Counted from the first letter of the stretch, positions 30,857 to 40,740 are shown. The stretch is 64,000 bases of DNA from Pseudopyrenochaeta lycopersici (GCA_003313425.1 NHZP01000041.1:434001-498000); one strand, 5' to 3'. The notes: generated from the letters alone by a model not told the origin. Numbers and translations: made by a program.

Positions 30857-33710
30857 CAGACATGGTAATACTAGTATATCAGTTCCAAAATGCTTATCCT
30901 GATATACTAGTATTACCGAAATCCTTATACTAGTATACTAGTATATCATTTCTGATATCCTGATATCCTTGGCATTTTCTAGTGTCCAGCTACAGGAGAC
31001 AAATCGCCGTACAAATCGCGATTAAATCGATTAACCTCTACACTACTGCTGCATCAATATCCATATTATCAACCGCATCCTCATGCAAAACCACACCCCC
31101 AGTCCTAATATGGCGGTTGCGCAGCCAGTTGCCGATGCATTCAATGAGCTCAATGTTATCACAAGTCAGTCTCGATCTATCCCAACGTGTGGTTCGTCGA
31201 GCACCTGAGAACGTACGCTCTGGCTCTGCGGATTCCGGTGGGATCGAAAGTATATCCACAGCCATGCGGTGAAGTCGTGGATATCGCCGTCTTCGCTCCG
31301 GTTGACACCACCATTCTAGTGCTGTACTGCCATGAAGGTCAACTGGATCCTCTCTAATAAAAGCATCGAATGTATCTCTATCCGTGGATACGGTGGTTTT
31401 CGGCTGTGTGCGTTGCTTTAACCGCTCAAGTGGTGTCACCGCGGACTGTACAACAGCAGGAGCGGCAGAAATAGAGACCTCCTCCGGAAGGACGAAGTCC
31501 TTGTACTCCCTCTCCCATACCTGCTGTGCTCTGCCGATTGCAGCGACGTGCCACTCAGTTGGCCAGTTCTCTTCGAGGTAGGCCAGTCGTCTCGAGGGAT
31601 CGAGGAGAAGAGCGGCAGTATATACAGGTGCTTCGTCCGTTAAGGCATAGTATTTATCAAGAACAAACCAGCCCATGTCAATGGCATGTAGCATACAAGG
31701 GTCAGGCTCGGGGCCATCTGGTGAGTGTTTCAACTTTGTGTCTTCGTAGTGCTGCAGGATCGCATCCATTAGCTGAAGCACATCTGCAACAGATGCATGG
31801 TCCCTTTCGGCATCCCGAGTGGCTTCGTCAAAGACTTGAAGAAATATCTGGGCTCTCTCCAATAACACCCAATCCGAGGTATCTAGCGTATTTTCGCCAA
31901 GATCGTGGTCATATTGAGTAAAGAAGCGGTTGATCTGTGCCTTCTTCTTGATGGCGTTGTTTATGACTTTGTACCACGACGACCAGCGTGTGGTATTATC
32001 CGTGCCTAGTTCAAGACCCACGGCATCTCTCCACATATCAGAATGAAGTGAGGAGAGACCCAACCATACAGCAATGGTGTGAAGCTTTCTGAGCGGTGCA
32101 ATACCTTCCCACCCGCTGCATTTATCGCCGCTGGCTGTGTTCGTGGTAGTTCGCTGTGATCTAGTGTCACCTCTTTGAGAGGACGTCGACGGCGCTGTTA
32201 ATTGTGCTGACAGTCTCTCAATATCCTTGTTATCGGCGACGGACTCGGCAGCTGCGATGGCTGCCGCAAGAGCTTCTTTTGAACGTGCGAGAAGGAAGGC
32301 TTGAAGGGACAGGTTGATAATATGTCCTATGCAGCGGACTCGGCGATGTACGGCGTCAAATGTGACATTATGTTCGTCCCTTAGCGTTGCAGATACTGCC
32401 CGTAAACAGGTGTCGTTCGAAGTGGCATTGTCCGCAGTATGGTAGCCGAGGCGATGGGTAATTCTGTACATCTCGAAGTATTCCATGATTATTGCAGCCT
32501 GCGTAGAACCACTATGAGAATGCCGGCACTCCGCGAGTCCGAGAAGAGCTTTTCGAAGGTTGTAGTCAGCATCGAGCCATTGTACGCAAATAGCGAGCAT
32601 TGAATGTTTGTGTGGCGACGTCCAGAGATCAGTGCTAAAATGAATCATAGACATTGTTGTTTGCAGGGACTCCTTCAATTGATCACTATAGAGCGAATAA
32701 TTAGCTTTCAAATGCCGCATAAGCATAGGGCGATTGCTAAGCAGCATGTCTTCGATGTTCGGATTACATGCGAGAGCAAACTCCTTAATGGCACCATATT
32801 CAATCGCCGAAAAAGGTAATCGATGAACCGTAAAGAGCGATATTAGCGCCTCGATATAGCGTTGATGATTAAACGCCCTTCTGAGAGTGGCTTCTTCGCC
32901 CCGGGGCACCATATATCCAAGAATGTTGGGCGTTGAGGCTGTGGATGAGGCCGTGGATGCGGTTCTGCGTGATGGAAGCCGTTTCGGGTTCACGATGGTG
33001 GTGCCATGGAGTCTAGCATGTTTGACGCAGTTGCCCCTACCACCGTTGCTCCATTTGCAGCCTGGAGATAGACAGACATAGAGCACGGCCCCGCTTGTTC
33101 TGCGCAGTCTGAGTTCGGCGTTTGTGTATGCAGGGCGATATACGGCATGTGCGGATGGGTCCGGATATGTGCTCCTAAAAACGGTTTCGAATTTCTCGAG
33201 TCGTGCAGTCGCTGTGTTCGAAGTAGAAGGCGGGTATCCTGGCTGCGATGACGATAATTGAGACGTGCTAGACTCCGAGTCCATAATAAGGGTTATTCGA
33301 TATCGATCTTGAGAGATACACGAACATGTGGAATGTTCAGGACGGAGTGTCAGATAGAATGCTGAAATGCGCTTAGCAGAAATTGATAATCGAGATGAAG
33401 TGTCAAAAATGATGATTCTCTTGTTCGTGTTCTGTCCCCCGCTTTCTCCTATATCTCCTCTGCTTCCGGAGCTTCCGCAGATCGTAGTAGTTATCGGTCC
33501 TACTATTGATAGCTCTTTCCTATGCAGTACATCTAAGCTTCTCCTTGTATCTGACACGGAGACGTAGAGATTTTCGGGGTCGAAACAATGCCAAGGCTGT
33601 TATACTAGTATTGGACTAGTCCAACGATTAAGATAATCCTGATATACTAGTATAAGTAATACTAGTATATCAGGATATCAGGATTACATGGACTAGTATT
33701 ACCATGTCTG
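30857..33710 (-). mobile_element. hAT DNA transposon 2, copy 2 (complete, 2,854 bp, inverted)
   Basis: Same length, same terminal repeats CAGACATGGTAATACTAG and, where I compared it, the same sequence as copy 1 at 9818-12671, in opposite orientation. Unlike copy 1 it has no 8-bp target duplication: the left flank is CCAGTACT (30849-30856) and the right flank CTGTCAAC (33711-33718). It lies in or next to the intron of a small minus-strand gene. Confidence 0.95.
31038..33284 (-). CDS. hAT transposase (hAT2, copy 2)
   Basis: The predicted 748-residue protein appears identical to the one at 10244-12490, with the same BED-type finger, catalytic-core blocks and PESAEPERTFSG dimerisation region. 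The frame is complete. Two intact copies 21 kb apart in inverted orientation could serve as ectopic recombination substrates and as a source of transposase for relics such as the one at 44,365. Confidence 0.93.
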   Translation of the reverse strand: MDSESSTSQLSSSQPGYPPSTSNTATARLEKFETVFRSTYPDPSAHAVYRPAYTNAELRLRRTSGAVLYVCLSPGCKWSNGGRGNCVKHARLHGTTIVNPKRLPSRRTASTASSTASTPNILGYMVPRGEEATLRRAFNHQRYIEALISLFTVHRLPFSAIEYGAIKEFALACNPNIEDMLLSNRPMLMRHLKANYSLYSDQLKESLQTTMSMIHFSTDLWTSPHKHSMLAICVQWLDADYNLRKALLGLAECRHSHSGSTQAAIIMEYFEMYRITHRLGYHTADNATSNDTCLRAVSATLRDEHNVTFDAVHRRVRCIGHIINLSLQAFLLARSKEALAAAIAAAESVADNKDIERLSAQLTAPSTSSQRGDTRSQRTTTNTASGDKCSGWEGIAPLRKLHTIAVWLGLSSLHSDMWRDAVGLELGTDNTTRWSSWYKVINNAIKKKAQINRFFTQYDHDLGENTLDTSDWVLLERAQIFLQVFDEATRDAERDHASVADVLQLMDAILQHYEDTKLKHSPDGPEPDPCMLHAIDMGWFVLDKYYALTDEAPVYTAALLLDPSRRLAYLEENWPTEWHVAAIGRAQQVWEREYKDFVLPEEVSISAAPAVVQSAVTPLERLKQRTQPKTTVSTDRDTFDAFIREDPVDLHGSTALEWWCQPERRRRYPRLHRMAVDILSIPPESAEPERTFSGARRTTRWDRSRLTCDNIELIECIGNWLRNRHIRTGGVVLHEDAVDNMDIDAAVV

Positions 33711-34026
33711 CTGTCAACAAAGCTCTTACAGTAGACCCAATCAATGCTTACGTGACGTCTGGCTCAGAGACAAAACGTTTAATGTCCCTAAATAGAAGCT
33801 CTGATTGAAAGTTACGCTCAATGTATCCCTGTTGCATGACTTGTCTCTCTGCCGAGAAGTGGTGCTTAATGCGGACGGGAGGCAGCTTGCTGTAGCCGCC
33901 TCTTTTTTGAGCAGAGATTTGCATACCTTGCTCATCCCAGTATAGTCCCATAGTAAACGTCCGCTTACTTGCACACTGCGTTTGAACTTGTAGCAATAGT
34001 AGCCTGCCGGCAAGAGAGCTGCCCAT

Positions 34027-34878
34027 GCATCGTTTTATAAGGCGACGTGCCCTATGTCACAGGAGGAAACGCTTACTACCTGCGTGCTGCGTTTGACAGT
34101 GTAGCGACACTAGCTTTGCTTGCTAGACTGCAGCCAGCGCCGAGTAAGGTGTTGGGGGTGCCTGAGGCACTTCAGGTACTTAATTCTGCGTGCGTTCACG
34201 AAGGATTAGGCTCCGAGTTTGCAGTGATGCAGCCACTTTGTTCGTTTTCTTCCTGTTCTTGTCTCGCGTCGGCTTGGCTGGAGCTGTCATCGCCATCGCA
34301 GTAGCGCGTCCAACACCCCGTACACTGCGTTCACTACCCCCTCCAGTACGAATCAGCGCTTCGCAGCTATAGATGCCAAGATCAAGTAACAATAACAGGA
34401 ATCTTTCTAATAGTATGTAGTAGTTAAAGCATGAGATGTAACTTCAGACCTAGGCCAGGACTTAAGCCATATAATTGTAGGTAGACATATCATAGCGCAT
34501 AAAGAAGGCCCCTTATACCCATGAGTATTGCTCTAGTCGTTGTTGTTGTTTTTCCTTTTTATCTAGAGCCTAATAGTTAGAGGTGTAATTATAAGAATCA
34601 AGGAGGTAGTGTCCTTGTTAATAAACGAGGTAGCCTAAGAAGCATTTAGGTGTTTAGTTATCCTAGGCTAAAAGCAGTAACAGTTAATACTTAGTTAGAC
34701 AATTATAATAAAACTGGAACATGCGTTATAGAAGATATTGCTTAGAAAGTTCTAGGATAGGTTTGTACAAAACTTTGTTGGCGCGGTGGTGCAGCAGGGC
34801 CCAGCTAGTATCATAGCTGCCTTCGCGCATCTGATTTCTCTTGACACACAGAATATCCTAACATACCATGCCAATCGC
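34027..34878. other. Intergenic, no supported gene
   Basis: Several short overlapping frames exist on both strands between 34,047 and 34,392, but none has family features or clear splice support. The segment at 34,400-34,740 is AT-rich. Confidence 0.4.
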
Positions 34879-35703
34879 CTAGTCGTCGTTGGTGAAGCTG
34901 AGGGAGAGGTCTGCAATAAAGTCTGCGCCACCACCGTAGGAGATAGGGATCATGCCGTCAATAGCAGCAGGATCCGTGTAGTGTTTAGCTTTACTGGGTC
35001 GGTAGTAGCGAACGTCCTGCGTGCATCCTACATCTTTCGTAGTAAGTCTATTAATCGCATCGTCACACAGGTCGTGAACGCCCGCCGCTATCTTCTTAAT
35101 ATCTTCGTTGACCATGTTTGCTGGAGGGTAGAGGTTTAGAATCCAAGTAGCCGTGAGTTTTGCGTTATCCTTAAGCTGGTGACCTTGTTTGTCGTGCCCA
35201 AAACTAAGTTGATCAATAATCAGGCCAACGCCACCTGTTTGTGTAACCCCCTTTTTGTTGATATCAGCCATAAGCTCGTTACAGACGCGCACTGCGTTAG
35301 CCTGTATATCGCGAGTCCATACAAACTCATCTTGGAGGGTAGACGTACAGGAAGCCTTGCCGCCCAGTGCCATAGTCTGTCCCATGACTTGAATGGTATC
35401 GGTTATCACACCTCTAGGCACGGCGATACGCTCTGTCTCGGGCTCGTAGATGAGTTCGTTGACGTTAGCCTGCAGCTCAGTCTCTTCGCGCTTTGCCTTA
35501 GATCGGGTTTTGGTCATACATTCCTGAAGGGCCTGGTCGTTGGGCCTATCGCCCTTAGGAAATTGAGGATAATGCTGGCGAATGCAGCTAATGAGAGGGG
35601 AGACCTCTCTGTCGGCAGCGCGTGTAGGGAGTTTGATAGGGTTTGCATGTACAGACGCCATCCTGACAGCCACTGCTACTAAGATAACTGCGTTGTACTT
35701 CAT
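34879..35703 (-). CDS. Secreted six-cysteine protein of unknown function
   Basis: 274 residues in one exon. The signal peptide is clear (MKYNAVILVAVAVRMASVHA, cleavage before NPIK). The mature protein has six cysteines (LISC, LQEC, KASC, VRVC, HDLC, VGC), a lysine/arginine stretch with KR at about residue 75 that could be a kexin site, and an acidic end TNDD. The middle (VMGQTMALGGKASCTSTL, then GGVGLIIDQLSFGHD) looks like a compact folded domain, but I do not recognise it. It lies beside other secreted-protein genes in AT-rich DNA, a setting typical of effector-like genes, which is inference only. Confidence 0.7.
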   Translation of the reverse strand: MKYNAVILVAVAVRMASVHANPIKLPTRAADREVSPLISCIRQHYPQFPKGDRPNDQALQECMTKTRSKAKREETELQANVNELIYEPETERIAVPRGVITDTIQVMGQTMALGGKASCTSTLQDEFVWTRDIQANAVRVCNELMADINKKGVTQTGGVGLIIDQLSFGHDKQGHQLKDNAKLTATWILNLYPPANMVNEDIKKIAAGVHDLCDDAINRLTTKDVGCTQDVRYYRPSKAKHYTDPAAIDGMIPISYGGGADFIADLSLSFTNDD

Positions 35704-36036
35704 CGTGATGCCGAAGTTTTCCTAATGCGGTTAGAAGTAGGGTAACATGGCGGATAGTATAACTGGCGCTTACCGTGTAAAACGTTGTTAGTAAGATAGT
35801 AGTAGGTGAGAATGGAAGTAGAGGTAAGTTAATACTAAAGATGCGGAAGGTGTTGCTTTGACGGTCCTAGGAGCAAAGTGGGTACTTTTATATGTACGTA
35901 CACGGTCACAACTCTCGTCCTATTGGGTATGATGTGAGGTTGCTCTATACTTCCTAGCACGGGGCATACGTAGCGCCTACCCAATACGATTATGAACAGG
36001 AGGAGGCACTGGCGGCGTCTGTAACATAATAGACAG

Positions 36037-36080
36037 GAGGCGGCGGAGGCGGCGGAGGCGGCGGTAGTGGCGTGGCGGCG
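36037..36080. repeat. GGCGGA-type GC-rich simple repeat
   Basis: GGAGGC/GGCGGA units in an otherwise AT-rich intergenic region between 35,704 and 36,241. No other feature was seen there apart from possible promoter sequence of the secreted-protein gene to its left. Confidence 0.8.
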
Positions 36081-36241
36081 CTCACAGGCCGTAGCCCCTG
36101 CCTTGCAGCATACGAAACGAATTCAGACATATGTGCAGCCAATTCAATAGGGTTTAGTATAATACAGGTTACTGTCTTCTCTATTCTAAGCTAAGCGTTC
36201 GAGCTTCCAATATCATCTGATGTAAGTCCCAGCGCTGCTTC

Positions 36242-38053
36242 TTACTGACACCAATCCCAAAGGAACGGCCGGGTATAGTCGTCCGGTCTTGGTTTTCCCA
36301 CGCAGTAGGCGTTGTATCCAGAGCCCATAACCATTTGCTCTAAACTATGCTCAACTTTGACTCGTGCCTCCTCCTTAGCCCTACCGAACGGACAGGGAAC
36401 ATAGAGAAAAAGCAGCTTAAGGCCCCGTAGTTGAACAAGAGGACGAACAACCTCTTTGTATGCTTGCAGTATTTGGAGTTCATCCTGTGTAGTAAAGTGC
36501 TCCATTCTAGCAAGGCGTTGGTTCTTAGATTGATAATTCCCAATCTTGACAGTAAGGGCCAGACTGGATAGCGTCGCCTTAGTTGCAAGGACCTGAATAC
36601 TTGCCTTCCAGAACGTCCAATCTAGCTGTCTGTCGGCGAGGCTTGTGTCACTAATAGGAGGGAGTAAGATGTTAAGTCGACGAATCCGTCCGAGAGCGTG
36701 CGACGGGAGTCCAGCCAAGAAGGAATACATTCCAGTTAGGTTGCCCTTGTCCTCCCAGGCTAAGTTGACGCGCCAAGTATAGATACTAAAGGCATTTTGG
36801 GAGAAGAAGACATCTGTTGCTAGGTCTGCAAACGTTTTCCCCAGGCGGGAGACTTGGGTAAAGTACGTAGCGTAGGTAGAGTTGCTACAGTCTGTACGGA
36901 ACGCCGCACATTTATTTGTACAAAAACCCCTTAATGTAATGATTGGCTTACTATCAATTGTGATTTTATCGCTATCACAACTGTGGGATAAGCCACTGTT
37001 AGAAAACTTTCCATCAGATATGCATACGCATGCATCTTGCACGAGGGGACTGTCTGCCAGAATCTGTAGCTGTAGCTCTCTTGGGAGTCTAAGAAACGGG
37101 AAAGACTTTTGTAGTGCTGGCACAACTTTTGAGGTTAGCCGTTGTACCGCTGTAGTAGCTAGATCTCGTAGTTCTCCACAACTATTCTGGCTAGAGGATC
37201 CAAGGCAAATACCGCAACTACGAAGAGTCGGGAGCTGGAGAAGCGGCTGAATGATTTGCTCTGCAACCAGTCTGCTTTCAACATGGCAGACAATGTATAG
37301 TGCAAGCTGGTCCGGCACTATGTTCTCTGCGAGTCGATGGCAGGCCCTTTCCCACTGTTCTAAGATACGTCTATCTGTTCTCGAAGTGTTGGACAGCCGT
37401 CGGTCATGCGATGGTTTTTTAGCATTGGCAAGGCAGCCATCAAAGGCAAGGTCGCAGAAAGACTCGGCGACATGCGGCGATTGTCGTGGTGTCTTTATGC
37501 AATGTGGGGCGAGACAGGTGCAGGGGGTAAGGTGAATAATTAAGCTCCGCAAGTTTTTGATAGCATGCCTGCTCAGACGTTCAAGTACACGTAATCCTCC
37601 AGGGTTCCGTTGAGATATTGCAAAGCAGTTCCTCCCATAGAGTATATCTTGAGCTTCCTGTGATACGACTTTGCAGACTAGAAGTAGGCTTACTGGCACT
37701 GGATTGGGTGGGTTTCGCTCCTCGTACTTGCGTTGAAGCCAAAGGCTCGCTTCCATATGGGGGTTTGGCTCATCATCTAGGCTGGTGATGCTAGGACACT
37801 GTTGCTGGCCCCAGCAATTAAGGTCTATGAAGCGGTCGGGACCGAGGTTTGCTAGGACGTAGATCTTTTCGCGCACTGAGCGAGGAAGGGTAAGAAACAG
37901 ACTATAAGTGTTGACACGCGATCTACTAGGCAGAAAGTAGCGGTCAATTGCAGCTTGATGCATGGTTTGCTTTTTTTTAGAAGATTGCTGGTAAGACAGT
38001 ATGCGGCTGATGCAGAAGATAGAGGAGGGAGAGTAAGTGGCATCTACGATCAT
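36242..38053 (-). CDS. F-box-like fungal protein
   Basis: 603 residues from the first ATG, or 573 from the second methionine (MHQAAIDRYF, 37963), which is the likelier start because the first 30 residues look untranslated. Near the N-terminus LTLPRSVREKIYVLA is an F-box-like motif, followed by SLLLVCKVVSQEAQDILYGRNCFAI, the pattern seen in many fungal F-box/DUF7730-type proteins. A second F-box-like segment lies around residue 325 (FLRLPRELQLQILADSPL). A cysteine-rich patch PCTCLAPHC lies near 175. F-box proteins usually recruit substrates to SCF ubiquitin ligases, but this large fungal class is mostly uncharacterised. The frame is uninterrupted. Confidence 0.7.
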   Translation of the reverse strand: MIVDATYSPSSIFCISRILSYQQSSKKKQTMHQAAIDRYFLPSRSRVNTYSLFLTLPRSVREKIYVLANLGPDRFIDLNCWGQQQCPSITSLDDEPNPHMEASLWLQRKYEERNPPNPVPVSLLLVCKVVSQEAQDILYGRNCFAISQRNPGGLRVLERLSRHAIKNLRSLIIHLTPCTCLAPHCIKTPRQSPHVAESFCDLAFDGCLANAKKPSHDRRLSNTSRTDRRILEQWERACHRLAENIVPDQLALYIVCHVESRLVAEQIIQPLLQLPTLRSCGICLGSSSQNSCGELRDLATTAVQRLTSKVVPALQKSFPFLRLPRELQLQILADSPLVQDACVCISDGKFSNSGLSHSCDSDKITIDSKPIITLRGFCTNKCAAFRTDCSNSTYATYFTQVSRLGKTFADLATDVFFSQNAFSIYTWRVNLAWEDKGNLTGMYSFLAGLPSHALGRIRRLNILLPPISDTSLADRQLDWTFWKASIQVLATKATLSSLALTVKIGNYQSKNQRLARMEHFTTQDELQILQAYKEVVRPLVQLRGLKLLFLYVPCPFGRAKEEARVKVEHSLEQMVMGSGYNAYCVGKPRPDDYTRPFLWDWCQ

Positions 38054-38652
38054 GCGTAGTTTGGCTGACTAGTAAATGTAGGTGTAGGGTGACAAGAAGG
38101 GCTAGGAACAGGATAGCGCGGTTAGTCGCAATATAAAGGGCTTCGGTAGGTAGGCTTGGCATCCTCGCTTTACCTGTACCTAAAAAATTAGGCTGCTTTT
38201 AGCGTTCTTAGTAAGCTTCTCGCGCGACGTGTAATTTATAGTATATTTGTTACTATATCGCATTGACTAGTAGAATAGAAGCTATCTCTTTCCGTGCCTT
38301 GTGCACTATATCTGTCCACGCATGTTGGAGGCGGGGTTGTCTCTGATTCTGTGCCTCCCTCATGTTCAGCCAGTAGCTGCCCAACTGTGCCGCTCACACG
38401 TGCCTCGCATTGTAAGTGCGTCGAGGCGATAGTCCTCCTGTTTCTGCGCCTCCCTCATGTTCAAGCAGAAGCTAACTAAACGTGTCGCCTGCTCGGTCTC
38501 TAATCTTGTTCTTACATAGTAGGGGTGGGCTTGGTACCTAGGTATATATAGAGATATACAAGAGAGTAGACAGCGCTATGCAAACGTAGCTCTTTGTTCC
38601 CATACTTAAAAATCTGTTATAGTTATACATTGAACTATTCTTTCTTCTTACG
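38054..38652. promoter_or_regulatory. Divergent intergenic region between F-box-like and secreted genes
   Basis: About 600 bases separating two genes transcribed away from each other, so both promoters are expected here. TATATATA-like sequence at 38,543-38,550 lies about 100 bases before the plus-strand ATG. A phrase CTCCCTCATGTTCA occurs twice, near 38,357 and 38,450, as an imperfect direct repeat. Confidence 0.4.
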
Positions 38653-39372
38653 ATGCAGCCTACACTTCTGTTCCTCTATGGAGTTCAGCTATTCGTCTAC
38701 TATGTCTGGGCAGCGCCTCAACCTATGACTATCTACAGTCCTAGCCAATCTGACGGCGATACTACCTATGTCTACTGGAAAAAGTTCCACGCTTTTACTG
38801 ACCTAAACAAAGAGAATGTTGACGGTGCATGGGTTCTTGCAGAGAGGTGCTACGATTGGCTGGAAGCAACCCAACCTAGTCCTGGAGTGCTTGGGACCGA
38901 TAACACAAGAGCTCGTGCTCGGATAGTAGCGGTGACATTCTTTCCTGGGCGAGATGGGGGCTACTCGGTTGGCCAAAACGCTAGAGGTCCAGCTATCAAA
39001 CAAGCTCAGGACGAGATTAAAAGAGACGCGCCAGCTCTTGAGGAGGCAATTGAGAGGCCAGAAAAGAACCAAATTCACGCAGAAGTGCTAAGTTGGCTTA
39101 TTGGGGAGACGAAGATCCGGCCTAAAGTGACCAAAAATGGAAGAGAGAGCTATTACCCTCCTGGAACGGTAACGGTAGTATTTGGGAGGTGGGGGTCGGA
39201 CTTTGTAGTAGAAAACAATATGGTAAAGCTTGACGGCAGTGGTAAAGCGGTATTGGCGCCAGGCGCGCCTGAGAAAGCTGGACGGCTTGCATCGTGCACT
39301 ACGTCAAATATTTACAACAGCAAGAGCTGTCGAGAGATCGCACGTGCATTAGGGGTTAGGATAATACAGTGA
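38653..39372 (+). CDS. Secreted protein of unknown function
   Basis: 239 residues. The N-terminus is a signal peptide (MQPTLLFLYGVQLFVYYVWA, cleavage near APQP). The mature part has YVYWKKFHAF, a tryptophan-containing helix AWVLAERCYDWLEA, FFPGRDGGYSVGQNARG, and a C-terminal SCTTSNIYNSKSC before an REIARALGV helix. A HAEV motif at about residue 140, with two later cysteines, loosely recalls the zinc-binding HAE of cytidine-deaminase-fold proteins, but the usual PCxxC is absent, so I do not assign that fold. The gene lies opposite the F-box-like gene in the AT-rich compartment. A real gene is likely; the function is unknown. Confidence 0.65.
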   Translation: MQPTLLFLYGVQLFVYYVWAAPQPMTIYSPSQSDGDTTYVYWKKFHAFTDLNKENVDGAWVLAERCYDWLEATQPSPGVLGTDNTRARARIVAVTFFPGRDGGYSVGQNARGPAIKQAQDEIKRDAPALEEAIERPEKNQIHAEVLSWLIGETKIRPKVTKNGRESYYPPGTVTVVFGRWGSDFVVENNMVKLDGSGKAVLAPGAPEKAGRLASCTTSNIYNSKSCREIARALGVRIIQ

Positions 39373-39780
39373 AGATTAGAAGTAGAGACAAGGACTAGAA
39401 GAGTATGTCATGTGGTTTGTGCTTTATATACATATACTTTTACAGAGGATTAAAGGCAATAAAAGCCTAATATATGATTAAATCGAATCAGCTTGAAAAA
39501 TCAAGTCAACATGGGTCTTGCGCTCTTTCTAGTTAGCTGCCGTTAACTAGCTGCCTCTCTTGCCTCACTATAATGCTGCCGGTCCTCTGTTATACGAATA
39601 AGTAGAAGAACTAATTCTTGTAACTAATCTTACATAGGCCAATATAATTTCTTAGTACATTCTATATAAATATACCTACTACTAGTTATATAATTAGGTT
39701 ACGACCTACATTTTCTCCTTTATTCTACTTACTCCTCCTATCTTCTTGCTATACTTTCGCCTTTACTTTACTAATATACT
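39373..39780. other. Intergenic, AT-rich
   Basis: Presumed 3' region of the secreted-protein gene. No other feature was recognised. Confidence 0.4.
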
Positions 39781-40020
39781 GTCAGATACAAGCGAGGGTA
39801 TGCGATATTGTATTGTTATCAGATAAAATGCGTTATCTGGTGTTATAGGATTATAATAGAACGAGGTCATCGATTGGGTGGTCAAAAATATGATTATTGT
39901 ATGTGTCTCGTTCTGTTCCTTGCTATTTTTCCTTTTTATGTAGTGTGTGTGTGCCAAGTAGTTACACCCGAGCTTTGTACTACAATGCAGTATCGCGTAC
40001 CCTCGCTGCTTGTATCTGAC
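39781..40020. mobile_element. Candidate MITE of about 240 bp
   Basis: The two ends are long imperfect inverted repeats: the left starts GTCAGATACAAGCGAGGGT, and the right, read on the other strand, starts GTCAGATACAAGC then GAGGGTACGCG, extending about 35 bases with a 3-base indel and a few transitions. There is no coding capacity. No obvious target duplication remains. Length, repeats and lack of genes fit a non-autonomous DNA transposon, but the family is unknown and no full-length partner is visible in the window. Confidence 0.65.
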
Positions 40021-40196
40021 AAGGGGTTAACAAGCGTGGGAAGTAATGCCTGCCCCTAAGGGCAAGATGCCTGTGCGAACAACGTAGCTTCGCGAACTTC
40101 CAAACTTTATAAAGCCTTCCCACCTACCACTCTATAGCGTGCCTATTCCCTAAGAAGCTATTTTCCTTAGGCTCTATTATACAAAAACCGCTCCTA

Positions 40197-40740
40197 TGAA
40201 ACGCAAAGGCGATGAAACGGCTGTTAAGGGAAGGAAGAAGCATCAAATAGAGGTGAAAGATGTAGACTCCGTTCACGAGCAGGCTGAGCCATATTGACTG
40301 GCTACTGCTAGGTTTCTAATCGATGTGCTTACTTCAGAGTAGACGACTGGCACCAACCGGTCCATCAACGAACACCACAAGCGCCGCCTCTGCTAGACAA
40401 TTCAGAGAAGTAGGCGTCCTTCGCAGAAATGAAAGCCACCGACTGCGGGTTGCTTGCACTAAAGCGCAAGTGCAGCAGATGCTTGACTATCTCAGGCTGA
40501 GAGAAAGCGGAGTTCCGAGCGATCGTAGTAGCTAGTAAACTGAGGGAGGAGATGATGCGGATTGGCCATCGTTCGAAGACTGGAGTAGCGTTGTTGGACA
40601 GAGGGCAGAACCTATGGCGGGCAACCATCGAGTAGAGGCCTTAAAGGAATATTTGCATGGTTCTCAGTCTGCGCATAGGGGGCGGTGGTGGATTGGTGAC
40701 ATCTACGACAAAGGTTCCATCCCTTAAGCCGCAGCAGCTA
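40197..40740 (+). pseudogene. Decayed reading frame of unknown family
   Basis: An ATG at 40197 opens MKRKGDETAVKGRKKHQIE, stopping at about 40298. The next recognisable piece is in another frame (RLAPTGPSTNTT to LRLRESGVPS, ending at 40535), then MRIGHRSKTGVALLDRG in a third position, cut by several stops. The composition looks like real protein in all three pieces, so this may be one gene broken by stops and frameshifts. The family is not recognised. It ends just before the duplicated GPI cassette begins at 40786. Confidence 0.35.

Larger units (their letters stand above)
30638..34026 (-). pseudogene. Small gene of unknown function with hAT2 copy 2 in its intron
   Basis: Two minus-strand coding pieces flank hAT2 copy 2: 33752-34026 (from MGSSLAGRLLLLQ to VSEPDV) and 30638-30854 (TGAMVNGGSAT to ALKIYL). 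The first ends at a good donor GTAAGC. The second begins right after an AG two bases beyond the transposon end. Joined, they give 492 nt, exactly 164 codons, so the transposon appears to lie within an intron. The N-terminus is mildly hydrophobic, possibly a signal. No family was recognised. Whether a 2.9-kb intron can be spliced is unknown, so the gene may be broken. The pairing of the halves is inferred from frame and splice phase only. Confidence 0.5.
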
